Below are positions 9,402 to 17,252 of a stretch of 32,299 nt of DNA, one piece after another; the stretch's first letter is position 1, and every line of letters begins with the position of its first letter. The position numbers and the translations under genes are program-made. The notes beneath the pieces are model-generated. The model was not told where the DNA came from. It worked only from the letters and a program-made list of their open reading frames with translations, and ran no database searches. The stretch comes from Collinsella sp. GTDB lineage: Bacteria; Actinomycetota; Coriobacteriia; Coriobacteriales; Coriobacteriaceae. Where the stretch lies: positions 1-32,299 of the forward strand of contig DXLP01000026.1 of assembly GCA_019414645.1 (NCBI GenBank), given 5' to 3'.

Positions 9402-9902
9402 ATGCCGAAGGCCGTGAAGACGCCAAAGACCAACGCCATGCGTGAGCTGGAAAGCGCCGGCATCCCCTATGTTCTCCATACGTACGAAGACGATGACGAC
9501 GAATCGTCGGGGCTGGGCGTCGCGATTTCCGAGCAGCTTGGCGAGGAGCCCGGTCAGGGATTTAAGACCCTGGTCTGCACGACGCCGTCCAACGACCATG
9601 TCGTGTGCTGCATTCCCGTTGCCGACGAGCTCGACCTCAAGGCCGCCGCGCGCGCCGCAGGCGAAAAGTCGCTGACCATGATGCATGTCAAAGATTTGCT
9701 TGCCGCGACGGGGTATGTCCGCGGCGGTTGCAGTCCGGTCGGTATGAAAAAACGCTTCCGGACTCTGATCGATGAGACATGCGTCCTTTGGGATACCATT
9801 TTTATCTCGGGTGGCAAGCGCGGCTATCAGCTTGAGCTTGCTCCCGATGACTTAGTTGCATTTTGCGGGGCGACGGTTGCCCCGATCACGAGAGAGGACT
9901 GA
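9402..9902 (+). CDS. ybaK: YbaK-type Cys-tRNA(Pro) deacylase
   Basis: Predicted 166-residue cytosolic protein of the YbaK/EbsC family. It hydrolyses Cys-tRNA(Pro) formed when prolyl-tRNA synthetase mischarges cysteine. The family pattern is visible: an N-terminal TPKTNAMRELESAGIPY segment, a FKTLVCTT strand, HVVCCIPVADELDLKAAA, and the GYVRGGCSPVGMKKRF loop that forms the substrate pocket. The start at ATG 9402 follows AAGGA (9391-9395) by 6 nt. An ATG at 9397 is in another frame. Its stop codon is 3 nt before the murJ start, so the two are almost certainly co-transcribed, though no functional link is obvious. Confidence 0.92.
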   Translation: MPKAVKTPKTNAMRELESAGIPYVLHTYEDDDDESSGLGVAISEQLGEEPGQGFKTLVCTTPSNDHVVCCIPVADELDLKAAARAAGEKSLTMMHVKDLLAATGYVRGGCSPVGMKKRFRTLIDETCVLWDTIFISGGKRGYQLELAPDDLVAFCGATVAPITRED

Positions 9903-9905
9903 GCG

Positions 9906-12209
9906 ATGCCGCAGGAAGAATCAAAGCGCGGAGCTCACTTTGCAAAAGGGTCGGCTCCTCAGACGCCCGCGCCCGAGGCCGCTTCGTTCGATAACGAGAT
10001 TCGAAACGCCTGGTCCGCTGCCGCTGACCCGGGCGAGACGGCCGTGTACTTGCGTGCCGCCGGTGCCGGCACGGCACTTCCCCGTACGGTTCTTTCTTCG
10101 GCTCGTCCCGATGAGACGGCTGTCTTTTTGGCCGCCGCTCAATCGAGCGCCAGCGTGATGCCGATCGCCTCCGAGGCTCCTCGTGAGCCGCGTCCCGATG
10201 AGACGGCGGTTTTTTTGATGGCAGCCCAGGGAAAGAGCACACCGCAGAGCGCTCCTGCCGCTCATTCCGCCAAGCCCACGGCTCATGATGATGGCGAACC
10301 GCTTCTTTCGGATGACGAATGGTCGCCGCTTGGTTCGACCGATCCCGTCGAGGGCGTGGCCATCGACGGTGATGACGACTGGGACCCTCTGTCGTTTTCT
10401 GCCCGAACCGTCGCCGCCAATGAAGTTGACACGGTGTTTGGCGACCATGCCATATTCGATGATGATGCCGTATCCGGTAACAACATGCCGAACAGCGATG
10501 ACGCCGCACCTGCTGATGACGCCGTTTTGGTTGACGATCCCTTTGCGATGACCGGCTCCTTTGCCGTCGTGGACGATTTGCCGCCACAAGATGAGGTTTA
10601 TGAGGACTCTCAGGACGACGTAGACGATATGGGTTCGTCGGACTACTCCACGGTTGGTCGTTCTGCTGGCCTTATGACCGTGCTGACCATCGTGTCGCGT
10701 GTCACCGGGTTTATCCGCACGTGGGCCATGGCGGCCGCCATCGGTATGTCGCTGCTCTCGTCCTCCTATCAGGTTGCCAACAACCTGCCCAACATGCTCT
10801 ACGAGCTCGTGATGGGCGGCATGCTCGTTACGGCGTTTTTGCCGGTGTATATGGGTGTGAGGCGCGAGCAGGGTCGCGAGGCATCGAACGAGTATGTCGG
10901 CAACCTGCTTGGTATTCTGCTTCTGCTGCTGGGCGGTATCTCGCTGCTGGGCACCGTGTTTGCTCCCGGCTTTATTTGGACGCAGTCGTTCCTTTCGGGC
11001 GATGGCGGCAGCATGGATACCGCTGCGTTCATGTTCCGCTTCTTTGCTATTCAAATTCTGTTTTATGGCTTGGGCTCGGTGTTCTCGGGCGTTCTCAACG
11101 CACACCGCGACTATTTCTGGTCGACGTTTGCCCCGGTTCTCAACAATGTCATCGTCATCGCCAGCTTTATGGGCTTTGCTCCCGTGTCTGCACAATTTGG
11201 CGAGCAGGCCGGTATTATCTTGATCGCAGTTGGTACGACCCTCGGCGTCTTTGTCCAGATGGCCTGCCAGATTCCCGCGCTTGGCAAGCATGGCGTGCAT
11301 CCTCATATCCATATCGACTTTAAGGATCCCGCGCTGCGACAGACGATCGCGCTTGGTATCCCGACGCTGCTCGCCACGGTGTGCATGTTTGTCTCGACCT
11401 CCATTACCAATGCCGCCGCGCTGGTGGTGCAGCCCGAGACCGGCCCTTCCGTCATCGCATATGCGCGCCTGTGGTACACATTGCCCTATGCGCTGATCGC
11501 CGCCTCGCTTTCGACGGCACTCTATACCGAACTCTCTCACGATGCGCAGGAGAAGGATTACGACAGCGTCCGCACGGGCATTTCGCGCGGTGTCGCCCAG
11601 ATGCTCTTCTTCCTGATTCCGTTTGCGATGTATCTGATCGTCTTCGCCCGTCCGCTCAACATGATCTACTGCGCCGGCAAGTTCGATGAATCCGGTGTGG
11701 CGCTGGTGTCGGAGTTCCTTATCTATCTGGCACTTTCCCTGCCGCTCTACGGCGTGGTCGTGCTGATGCAGAAGAGCTTCTCGGCCCTGCTCGATATGAA
11801 ACCTTATAGCCGCTATTGCCTGTACTCCGCTATCGGCCAGGCCGGTTCTGTGCTGCTGTTTGGCGTGGTGCTGGGCTACGGTATGCCGGCAATTGCGCTT
11901 TCGTACGTCGTTGACTACGTGGTCTTGGTCGGATGCTCACTGTGGTGGCTGCGCCGTCGTCTGCATGGCCTTCAGGTCAAGTCTATCCTGCATGGCGGTT
12001 TCTTCGGCCTACTGTTCGGTGGCTTGGGCGCTGCCGCGGGCGCCGGCGTCATGTGGGCACTTGAGCACTTTGTCGGAGCGCTTGGCAGCTCGATCCTCAT
12101 TACCCTGGGCTACGTTTGTGTTGCAGGCGTCGTCTCGCTCGCTGTAACTTTTGGTCTTGCCTTCGTCTTTAAGATGCCCGAGGTCTCGGCGCTGCTTCGT
12201 CGCAAGTAG
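9906..12209 (+). CDS. murJ: MurJ-family lipid II flippase with long acidic N-terminal tail
   Basis: Predicted 767-residue membrane protein. Residues about 255-765 are a MurJ/MviN core (some 14 hydrophobic helices) that flips lipid II for peptidoglycan synthesis. Recognisable parts are SRVTGFIRTW, the NNLPNMLYELVMGGMLVTAFLPV helix and the FYGLGSVFSGVLNAH segment. Residues 1-248 are an unusual hydrophilic, Asp-rich, probably disordered cytoplasmic tail. It contains three copies of (G/D)ETAV(F/Y)LxAA (43-52, 69-78, 98-107) and two DDxW(S/D)PL motifs (136-142, 156-162). The motif resembles phosphothreonine sites recognised by FHA domains in actinobacteria, so kinase control is plausible but inferred. 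Start at ATG 9906 with GAGG 8 nt upstream. It is followed immediately by uvrC at the next base. Confidence 0.93.
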   Translation: MPQEESKRGAHFAKGSAPQTPAPEAASFDNEIRNAWSAAADPGETAVYLRAAGAGTALPRTVLSSARPDETAVFLAAAQSSASVMPIASEAPREPRPDETAVFLMAAQGKSTPQSAPAAHSAKPTAHDDGEPLLSDDEWSPLGSTDPVEGVAIDGDDDWDPLSFSARTVAANEVDTVFGDHAIFDDDAVSGNNMPNSDDAAPADDAVLVDDPFAMTGSFAVVDDLPPQDEVYEDSQDDVDDMGSSDYSTVGRSAGLMTVLTIVSRVTGFIRTWAMAAAIGMSLLSSSYQVANNLPNMLYELVMGGMLVTAFLPVYMGVRREQGREASNEYVGNLLGILLLLLGGISLLGTVFAPGFIWTQSFLSGDGGSMDTAAFMFRFFAIQILFYGLGSVFSGVLNAHRDYFWSTFAPVLNNVIVIASFMGFAPVSAQFGEQAGIILIAVGTTLGVFVQMACQIPALGKHGVHPHIHIDFKDPALRQTIALGIPTLLATVCMFVSTSITNAAALVVQPETGPSVIAYARLWYTLPYALIAASLSTALYTELSHDAQEKDYDSVRTGISRGVAQMLFFLIPFAMYLIVFARPLNMIYCAGKFDESGVALVSEFLIYLALSLPLYGVVVLMQKSFSALLDMKPYSRYCLYSAIGQAGSVLLFGVVLGYGMPAIALSYVVDYVVLVGCSLWWLRRRLHGLQVKSILHGGFFGLLFGGLGAAAGAGVMWALEHFVGALGSSILITLGYVCVAGVVSLAVTFGLAFVFKMPEVSALLRRK

Positions 12210-14156
12210 GTGCGCGTGGCAGGTCACGACAACATTCCAACACTTGCCGAGCAGGTTTCGCGCGTTCCCACGCAACCCGGCTGCTACCTTTGGAAAGATG
12301 CCAAGGGTGATGTCATCTATGTGGGCAAGGCAAAAAACCTGCGTGCCCGTATGCGTCAATACGTGACGCTGCAGGACGAGCGTCAAAAGATCCCGCTCAT
12401 GATGCAGCTGGTGGCGAGCTTCGACTATATCGTGGTGGAGACCGAGCACGAGGCATTGGTGCTCGAGCGCAATCTGATTGGCCAGTACCATCCGTACTTT
12501 AACGTCGATCTCAAAGACGATAAAAGCTATCCCTTTATCGCCATTACCAAGAGCGACTTGTTTCCGGCTATTAAATACACGCGAGAGCGTCATAAACCGG
12601 GAACGCGCTATTTTGGCCCCTATACCGATAGCCGTGCGGCGCGTGAGACCATCGATACGCTACGCAAGGTTATTCCTATTTGCTCGGCATCCTGTGCGGA
12701 ATGGCGCCGCTGCCGCCGCATCGTCGAATCTCATAAGGGCGAAGAAGACATCGTCAATATGATTTGCGCGCAAAACGGGCGTCCCTGCTTTGACTACCAT
12801 GTCGGGCGCGGGCCGGGCGCATGCATCGGCGCGATTTCCCCTGCCGACTATGCCAAGAACGTCAAACGTGTCGAACGTTTCTTGTCGGGCCATCGCAAGG
12901 ATGTCGTTGACGAGCTTACGTCCGAGATGACGGAGGCAGCCGAGACGCTCGATTTTGAGCGTGCGGCGCGCGTCAAGCGTCGCCTGGAAGTCATTAGGGG
13001 CCTGGACGATCGCCAACAGGTCGTTTTTCCATCGAGCGTCGATATCGACGTCATCGGCTTCTATCGCGAAGAGACTATCTCTGCCGCCTGTGTCTTTGTC
13101 GTTCGCGAGGGCCGAACGGTTCGAACTTGTGAGTTCATCCTCGATAAAGGCCTGGATGTCGACGAGGAAGAGCTTCAATCGGGCTTTCTTAAGCGCTATT
13201 ACGACGAGACGGCTGATATTCCAGCCGAGATCAATCTCTCTGTCGAGCTTGAGGACGCCGAAGCGTTGGGGGAGTGGCTTGCGGGCAAGCGCGAACGCTC
13301 TTGCCATCTCCATAGGCCGCAGCGCGGCGAAAAGCACCGCCTGCTCGATATGGCTTCCAAAAATGCGCGCCATGCCCTCATGCGCTACATGATGCGCACG
13401 GGGTATGCTGACGATCGCACTAATCAGGCGCTCCTGGAGCTCGAAAGCGCGCTGGCGCTGCCTGCGCCGCCGTTGCGCATCGAGTGCTTCGATATCTCGA
13501 CGTTGCACGGCACCTTTACCGTCGCTTCGATGGTGGTATTTACCAACGGCCGTGCCGACAAGGGCCAGTATCGTCGCTTTAAAATTCAGGCCGAATTGGA
13601 CGAGGCGAACGACTTCGTATCGATGTCCGAGGTTCTGGGGCGTCGCTATGCTCCCGAGCGCATGGCGGACGAGCGCTTTGGCTCGCGCCCCGATTTGCTC
13701 GTTGTCGATGGCGGCAAACCGCAATTGACCGCTGCAATTAAGCAACTTGAGGCGCTTGGCCTCGATATACCAGTTTGTGGCTTGGCAAAGGCCGATGAGG
13801 AAGTTTTCGTGCCGTGGGACGAGACCCCCGTCGTGCTGCCGACCGGCTCCGCTTCGCTTTATCTGATCAAGCAGGTTCGCGATGAATCCCACCGATTTGC
13901 GATTACGTTCCATCGCGAGTTGCGCGATAAGGCTATGACGGTTTCGGTGCTTGACGACGTTCCGGGCGTGGGACCCACCAGAAAACGTGCCATTATGCGC
14001 CATTTTGGCTCGATGAAGCGTTTGCGCGCGGCAAGCGAGCAGGAGATTGCGGAAGTTCGAGGCGTTCCGGCCGATGTCGCCAAAGCGGTCCACGAGGCAC
14101 TTGTTGCATGGAATGCCGAGCGCGCCCAAGCATCGGCCAGCCGTTCCGAAAACTAA
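12210..14156 (+). CDS. uvrC: Excinuclease ABC subunit C
   Basis: Predicted 648-residue UvrC, the dual-incision nuclease of nucleotide excision repair. The N-terminal GIY-YIG domain (QPGCYLWKDAKGDVIYVGKAK, about residues 22-42) makes the 3' cut. The UVR motif binding UvrB is near 235-260 (EMTEAAETLDFERAARVKRR). The RNase H-like domain follows (RIECFDISTLHGTF, PDLLVVDGGKPQL) and makes the 5' cut. The C-terminal helix-hairpin-helix pair begins at DVPGVGPTRKRAIMRHFGS. The first start, GTG at 12210, abuts the murJ stop. A second GTG at 12216 has a slightly better ribosome site (AGGTG) and may be the true start, two codons shorter. Translation is probably coupled to murJ. Confidence 0.96.
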   Translation: MRVAGHDNIPTLAEQVSRVPTQPGCYLWKDAKGDVIYVGKAKNLRARMRQYVTLQDERQKIPLMMQLVASFDYIVVETEHEALVLERNLIGQYHPYFNVDLKDDKSYPFIAITKSDLFPAIKYTRERHKPGTRYFGPYTDSRAARETIDTLRKVIPICSASCAEWRRCRRIVESHKGEEDIVNMICAQNGRPCFDYHVGRGPGACIGAISPADYAKNVKRVERFLSGHRKDVVDELTSEMTEAAETLDFERAARVKRRLEVIRGLDDRQQVVFPSSVDIDVIGFYREETISAACVFVVREGRTVRTCEFILDKGLDVDEEELQSGFLKRYYDETADIPAEINLSVELEDAEALGEWLAGKRERSCHLHRPQRGEKHRLLDMASKNARHALMRYMMRTGYADDRTNQALLELESALALPAPPLRIECFDISTLHGTFTVASMVVFTNGRADKGQYRRFKIQAELDEANDFVSMSEVLGRRYAPERMADERFGSRPDLLVVDGGKPQLTAAIKQLEALGLDIPVCGLAKADEEVFVPWDETPVVLPTGSASLYLIKQVRDESHRFAITFHRELRDKAMTVSVLDDVPGVGPTRKRAIMRHFGSMKRLRAASEQEIAEVRGVPADVAKAVHEALVAWNAERAQASASRSEN

Positions 14157-14181
14157 ACGCGCTTCTAAACAACTGATATAC

Positions 14182-14210
14182 ATGATTGGCTGATTTTCAA
14201 TCATTTATTT
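14182..14210 (+). terminator. Weak terminator after uvrC
   Basis: A 7-bp A+T-rich stem (ATGATTG/CAATCAT, 9-nt loop) followed by TTATTT lies 26 nt after the uvrC stop. It is a plausible but weak intrinsic terminator. Confidence 0.5.
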
Positions 14211-14250
14211 CGCGGCGATTACCTGCTGATTTCGGGTTTTATTAACGCTA

Positions 14251-14289
14251 AAACGTTTGACTAGCCATGGTGAATAACCCTGCTATCCT
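14251..14289 (+). promoter_or_regulatory. Candidate promoter and operator for the transporter operon
   Basis: An extended -10 (TGCTATCCT, 14281-14289) is present. TTGACT (14257-14262) lies 21 nt before TATCCT, too far for a standard -35, so the assignment is tentative. TTGACT overlaps the palindrome AAACGTTT (14251-14258), whose central CG resembles LacI/CcpA-type operators. If used, this promoter gives a leader of about 230 nt. Confidence 0.35.
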
Positions 14290-14321
14290 GCGGGTTGACG
14301 AAGACTGATATCTCACCTCGT

Positions 14322-14402
14322 CGATACATACTGTCTGTCGAATCGTTTGTCAATGAATTCGGTGAACGGTAGTAAATACCGTTCAAGCGTATGTATGTAT
14401 CG
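14322..14402 (+). promoter_or_regulatory. Nested inverted repeats in the leader of the sialic acid operon
   Basis: This is the main content of the 365-base gap between uvrC and the binding-protein gene. The inner element (14363-14385) is a perfect palindrome of 9-bp arms, TGAACGGTA and TACCGTTCA, around 5 nt, typical of a dimeric repressor site. The outer arms CGATACATAC (14322-14331) and GTATGTATCG (14393-14402) are also perfectly complementary. A near copy of the right outer arm, GTATATATCG, is at 14446-14455. Whether this is DNA for a regulator, an RNA fold, or both cannot be decided by eye. No open frame in the gap looks real. Confidence 0.6.
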
Positions 14403-14521
14403 GTCGCCGAGCGCGGCACCCAAGTTGGGTTTGTCGGTAGGTAAGGTATATATCGTCCGCAAGTTGCGCGGGGGCAAGTCTAGGTGCTCCCGGGTAAGAT
14501 TCTCTATTGATAGGAGAAGAC

Positions 14522-16135
14522 ATGGCCATCATCAACAAGGGTATGTCCAGGCGTTCGTTCCTCGGCCTCACCGGCAGCGTCGCTGCTGTCGCAGGGCTTG
14601 GTCTCACCGGCTGCGGTGGCAGCTCTAGCGACGAGGGTTCCGCTTCCGGTTCCACCGATTCCGCCAACCGTGGCGGCGGCGTGATCACCGCTGGTTCCGC
14701 TTACGCTCCGTCCAGCTTCGACCCCGCCAGCACCGGCTCCGCTGTGGGCCTGGGTGCTAACTGGCACGTCGTCGAGGGCCTCTACGGCATCGATTACCAC
14801 GACTACAGCACCTTCAACGAGCTCGCCACCGACGACCCCAAGTCTGTGGACGACACCACTTTCGAGGTTACCATCCGCAAGGGCGCCAAGTTCTCCGATG
14901 GCACCGAGGTCACCGCTGACGATGTCGTTGCCTCCTACACCGCTTGCGCCGCTTCCGCTACCTATGCTCCGTTCTTCCAGCCCTTCGAGTCCATCGAGGC
15001 TAAGGACGCCAGCACCGTGACGGTCAAGACCAAGGTCCCCAACTTCTCTCTGCTCAAGGATCGTCTTGCCATCATCCGCGTTACCCCGGCCACCCAGACC
15101 GAGGAGGATCGCGCCAAGCAGCCGATCGGCTCCGGCCCCTGGATGTACGACTCTATCTCCGATACCGAGATCACCCTGGTTCCCAACCCCGAGTACAACG
15201 GTGAGTATGCTGCCGAGGATAAGAAGATCCAGTACAGCATCCTGACCGACCCCACCGCTCGCGTTACCGCTCAGCAGGAGGGCTCCACGCTCGTTATGGA
15301 GCTCGTTACCGCTGACGCCGTCGACCAGCTCGAGAGCGCCGGCTGCAAGATCGATAACGTTCAGGGTTTCGGCACCCGCTTCATCATGTTCAACGTCGCC
15401 AAGGAGCCTTGGAACAACGTCAAGGTCCGTCAGGCTGTCATGTATGCGCTCGACACCGAGAAGATGGTCAGCAACACCTTTGCCGGCCTTGCCACCGCTG
15501 CCAGCTGCTACCTGCCCAAGAGCTTCACCAATTATCATGAGGCTTCCACGGTGTACAAGACCGACGCCAAGAAGGCTAAGAAGCTCATCGAGGAGTCCGG
15601 CATCACCCCGGGTGCCATCACCCTGCGCACCACCGACAACGAGCAGATCAAGGGCATGGCCGCCCAGGTCAAGAACGACCTCGACGCTCTCGGCTTTGAG
15701 GTGACCATCCAGACCGATACCTCGCCGGCCACCTACGCTGCCATCGACGGCGGCGAGGCCTACGATATCCTCCTTGCCCCTGGCGATCCTTCCTGCTTCG
15801 GCGCTGACCCCGACCTGCTGCTCAACTGGTGGTATGGCGACAACGTCTGGATGCAGACCCGTTGCCCGTGGAAGGAGTCCGCTGAGTGGCAGAAGCTTCA
15901 CGGTCTCATGGACGAGGCTCTTGCCGCCGAGGGCGACGAGCAGCAGAAGAAGTGGAACGAGTGCTTCGACATCATCGCCGACAACGCCGTTCTGTACCCC
16001 GTTGTCCACGTCAAGACCGTCTCCGCTTCCTGGGACGATCCGTCCACCGCGCCCAACGGCGAGGCTCTCGACGGCTTCAAGGGCATCGGCACGACGAGCA
16101 TGTCCTTCAGGGGCGTTGCGACCGTCAAGGCGTAA
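14522..16135 (+). CDS. Family-5 extracellular solute-binding lipoprotein (SatA-like)
   Basis: Predicted 537-residue substrate-binding protein of ABC transporter family 5 (SBP_bac_5, the DppA/OppA/SatA fold). The N-terminus carries a twin-arginine motif (MSRRSFLG, residues 8-15) and a lipobox LTGC with Cys31 as the lipidation site, so it is probably a Tat-exported lipoprotein. A Ser/Gly linker follows, then family blocks such as YAPSSFDPAS, the VTIRKGAKFSDGTEVTADDV segment and VRQAVMYALD. ATG at 14522 is preceded by AGGAG at 5 nt. The family binds peptides, nickel or sugars. The downstream nan genes make sialic acid the best guess, as for SatA of Haemophilus ducreyi. Codons are strongly biased, as in the glycolytic genes below, suggesting high expression. 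Confidence 0.88.
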   Translation: MAIINKGMSRRSFLGLTGSVAAVAGLGLTGCGGSSSDEGSASGSTDSANRGGGVITAGSAYAPSSFDPASTGSAVGLGANWHVVEGLYGIDYHDYSTFNELATDDPKSVDDTTFEVTIRKGAKFSDGTEVTADDVVASYTACAASATYAPFFQPFESIEAKDASTVTVKTKVPNFSLLKDRLAIIRVTPATQTEEDRAKQPIGSGPWMYDSISDTEITLVPNPEYNGEYAAEDKKIQYSILTDPTARVTAQQEGSTLVMELVTADAVDQLESAGCKIDNVQGFGTRFIMFNVAKEPWNNVKVRQAVMYALDTEKMVSNTFAGLATAASCYLPKSFTNYHEASTVYKTDAKKAKKLIEESGITPGAITLRTTDNEQIKGMAAQVKNDLDALGFEVTIQTDTSPATYAAIDGGEAYDILLAPGDPSCFGADPDLLLNWWYGDNVWMQTRCPWKESAEWQKLHGLMDEALAAEGDEQQKKWNECFDIIADNAVLYPVVHVKTVSASWDDPSTAPNGEALDGFKGIGTTSMSFRGVATVKA

Positions 16136-16197
16136 GACTCGCTTGAGTCTGTATGCAGGATGTCGGCCGTTGGGACCGTATCCTCATAGTTGAAACA

Positions 16198-16231
16198 AAG
16201 ACCCGGGCGGCAACGATGTCGCTCGGGTCTT
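16198..16231 (+). terminator. Stem-loop between binding protein and permease genes
   Basis: An 11-bp stem with one G-U pair (AAGACCCGGGC with GCTCGGGTCTT, 12-nt loop) lies 62 nt after the stop of the binding-protein gene. The T-tract is weak. A hairpin here commonly lets the binding protein be made in excess, by partial termination or by protecting the upstream mRNA. Confidence 0.6.
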
Positions 16232-16292
16232 GTAATGAGTATCCGTACTCATATACCAGTTGGTCCTACCGACAAAAGAAAGGGGAGAGAAC

Positions 16293-17249
16293 GTGAACAA
16301 CTTGCTACGTTTGATTGGAAGGCGTCTTGTGGCGCTGCCGATCATGGCATTGGGCGTCACCGTCCTGGTGTTCTTCCTTATGTCGTTCTCCAAGACCGAC
16401 CCCGCCTACACGGCGTTGGGTGACGGTGCCTCGCCCGAGGCGGTTGCCGAGTACCATGAGAAGTATGGTCTGGACGACCCCTGGCCTGTGCGCTACGTGC
16501 GCTATATGGGCGATTTGATTCATGGCGACATGGGTACCTACGGCGCTGCCCGCAACTCCGTTGCCAAGCGCATCTCCACGGCCCTGCCCGTCACGATGCA
16601 GCTGACCTTCATCGGTCTTGCCATCGGTGCGGTCGTTTCGTTTTTGCTCGGCGTCATCGCGGCACTGTATCGCGACAAATGGCCGGACCAAGTGATCCGC
16701 GTCTTTTCCATCGCCGGCTTGGCAACCCCGTCGTTCTGGCTTGCCGTTCTGTTGATCCTGCTGTTCTCTTCCTACCTTAAGGTGCTCCCGGCATCGGGTG
16801 CTCTGCCTCACTTCACCACGAATCCGGTTGGCTATCTGGGACGTATGATCATGCCCGCTATCGCCTTGGCATTTCCGCTGACGGGCCAGATGACTCGTAT
16901 CGTGCGTACCGCCATGGTCGAGGAGCTCGACAAGGACTATGTCCGTATGGCTCGTGGCGCCGGCGTTCCCGAGAAGGTCGTCGTCGGCATCAACGTTCTT
17001 CGCAATGCGCTGATCACCCCGGTCACCACCCTCGGTCTTAAGATCGGCTACCTCATGGGCGGCGCCGTCGTCATCGAGGTTATCTTCAACCTCCCCGGCA
17101 TGGGCACTGCGATTCTGCAGGGCGTTCAGGGCAACGAGGCGAACCTGGTTCAGGGCGTCGTTATCGTCGTTGCTCTTGCCTTCATCATCATCAACATCGT
17201 GGTTGACATGCTCTACCTGCTCATCAACCCGCGCATCAGGACGGTGTAG
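16293..17249 (+). CDS. DppB-type ABC transporter permease (SatB-like)
   Basis: Predicted 318-residue inner permease of the peptide/nickel/SatB class. It has an N-terminal helix (residues 12-31), an extracytoplasmic segment with the family pattern DPAYTALGDGASPEAV...YGLDDPWPVRYVRYMGD, and five more helices. The EAA loop that docks the ATPase is visible at DKDYVRMARGAGVPEKVV. GTG at 16293 is chosen because AGGGGAG lies just 5 nt upstream and the helix begins normally, although the frame is open to 16260. It partners with the permease half of the next gene, 3 nt downstream. Confidence 0.9.
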   Translation: MNNLLRLIGRRLVALPIMALGVTVLVFFLMSFSKTDPAYTALGDGASPEAVAEYHEKYGLDDPWPVRYVRYMGDLIHGDMGTYGAARNSVAKRISTALPVTMQLTFIGLAIGAVVSFLLGVIAALYRDKWPDQVIRVFSIAGLATPSFWLAVLLILLFSSYLKVLPASGALPHFTTNPVGYLGRMIMPAIALAFPLTGQMTRIVRTAMVEELDKDYVRMARGAGVPEKVVVGINVLRNALITPVTTLGLKIGYLMGGAVVIEVIFNLPGMGTAILQGVQGNEANLVQGVVIVVALAFIIINIVVDMLYLLINPRIRTV

Positions 17250-17252
17250 ATT

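Noticed and set aside
9921..11540. 539-codon minus-strand frame inside murJ
   Set aside because: The translation is rich in Arg, His and Gly with no hydrophobic or domain structure, as expected of an antisense shadow of a G+C-rich gene.
14383..14688. Short open frames in the leader before the binding-protein gene
   Set aside because: They have no ribosome site and overlap the inverted repeats; composition is not protein-like.
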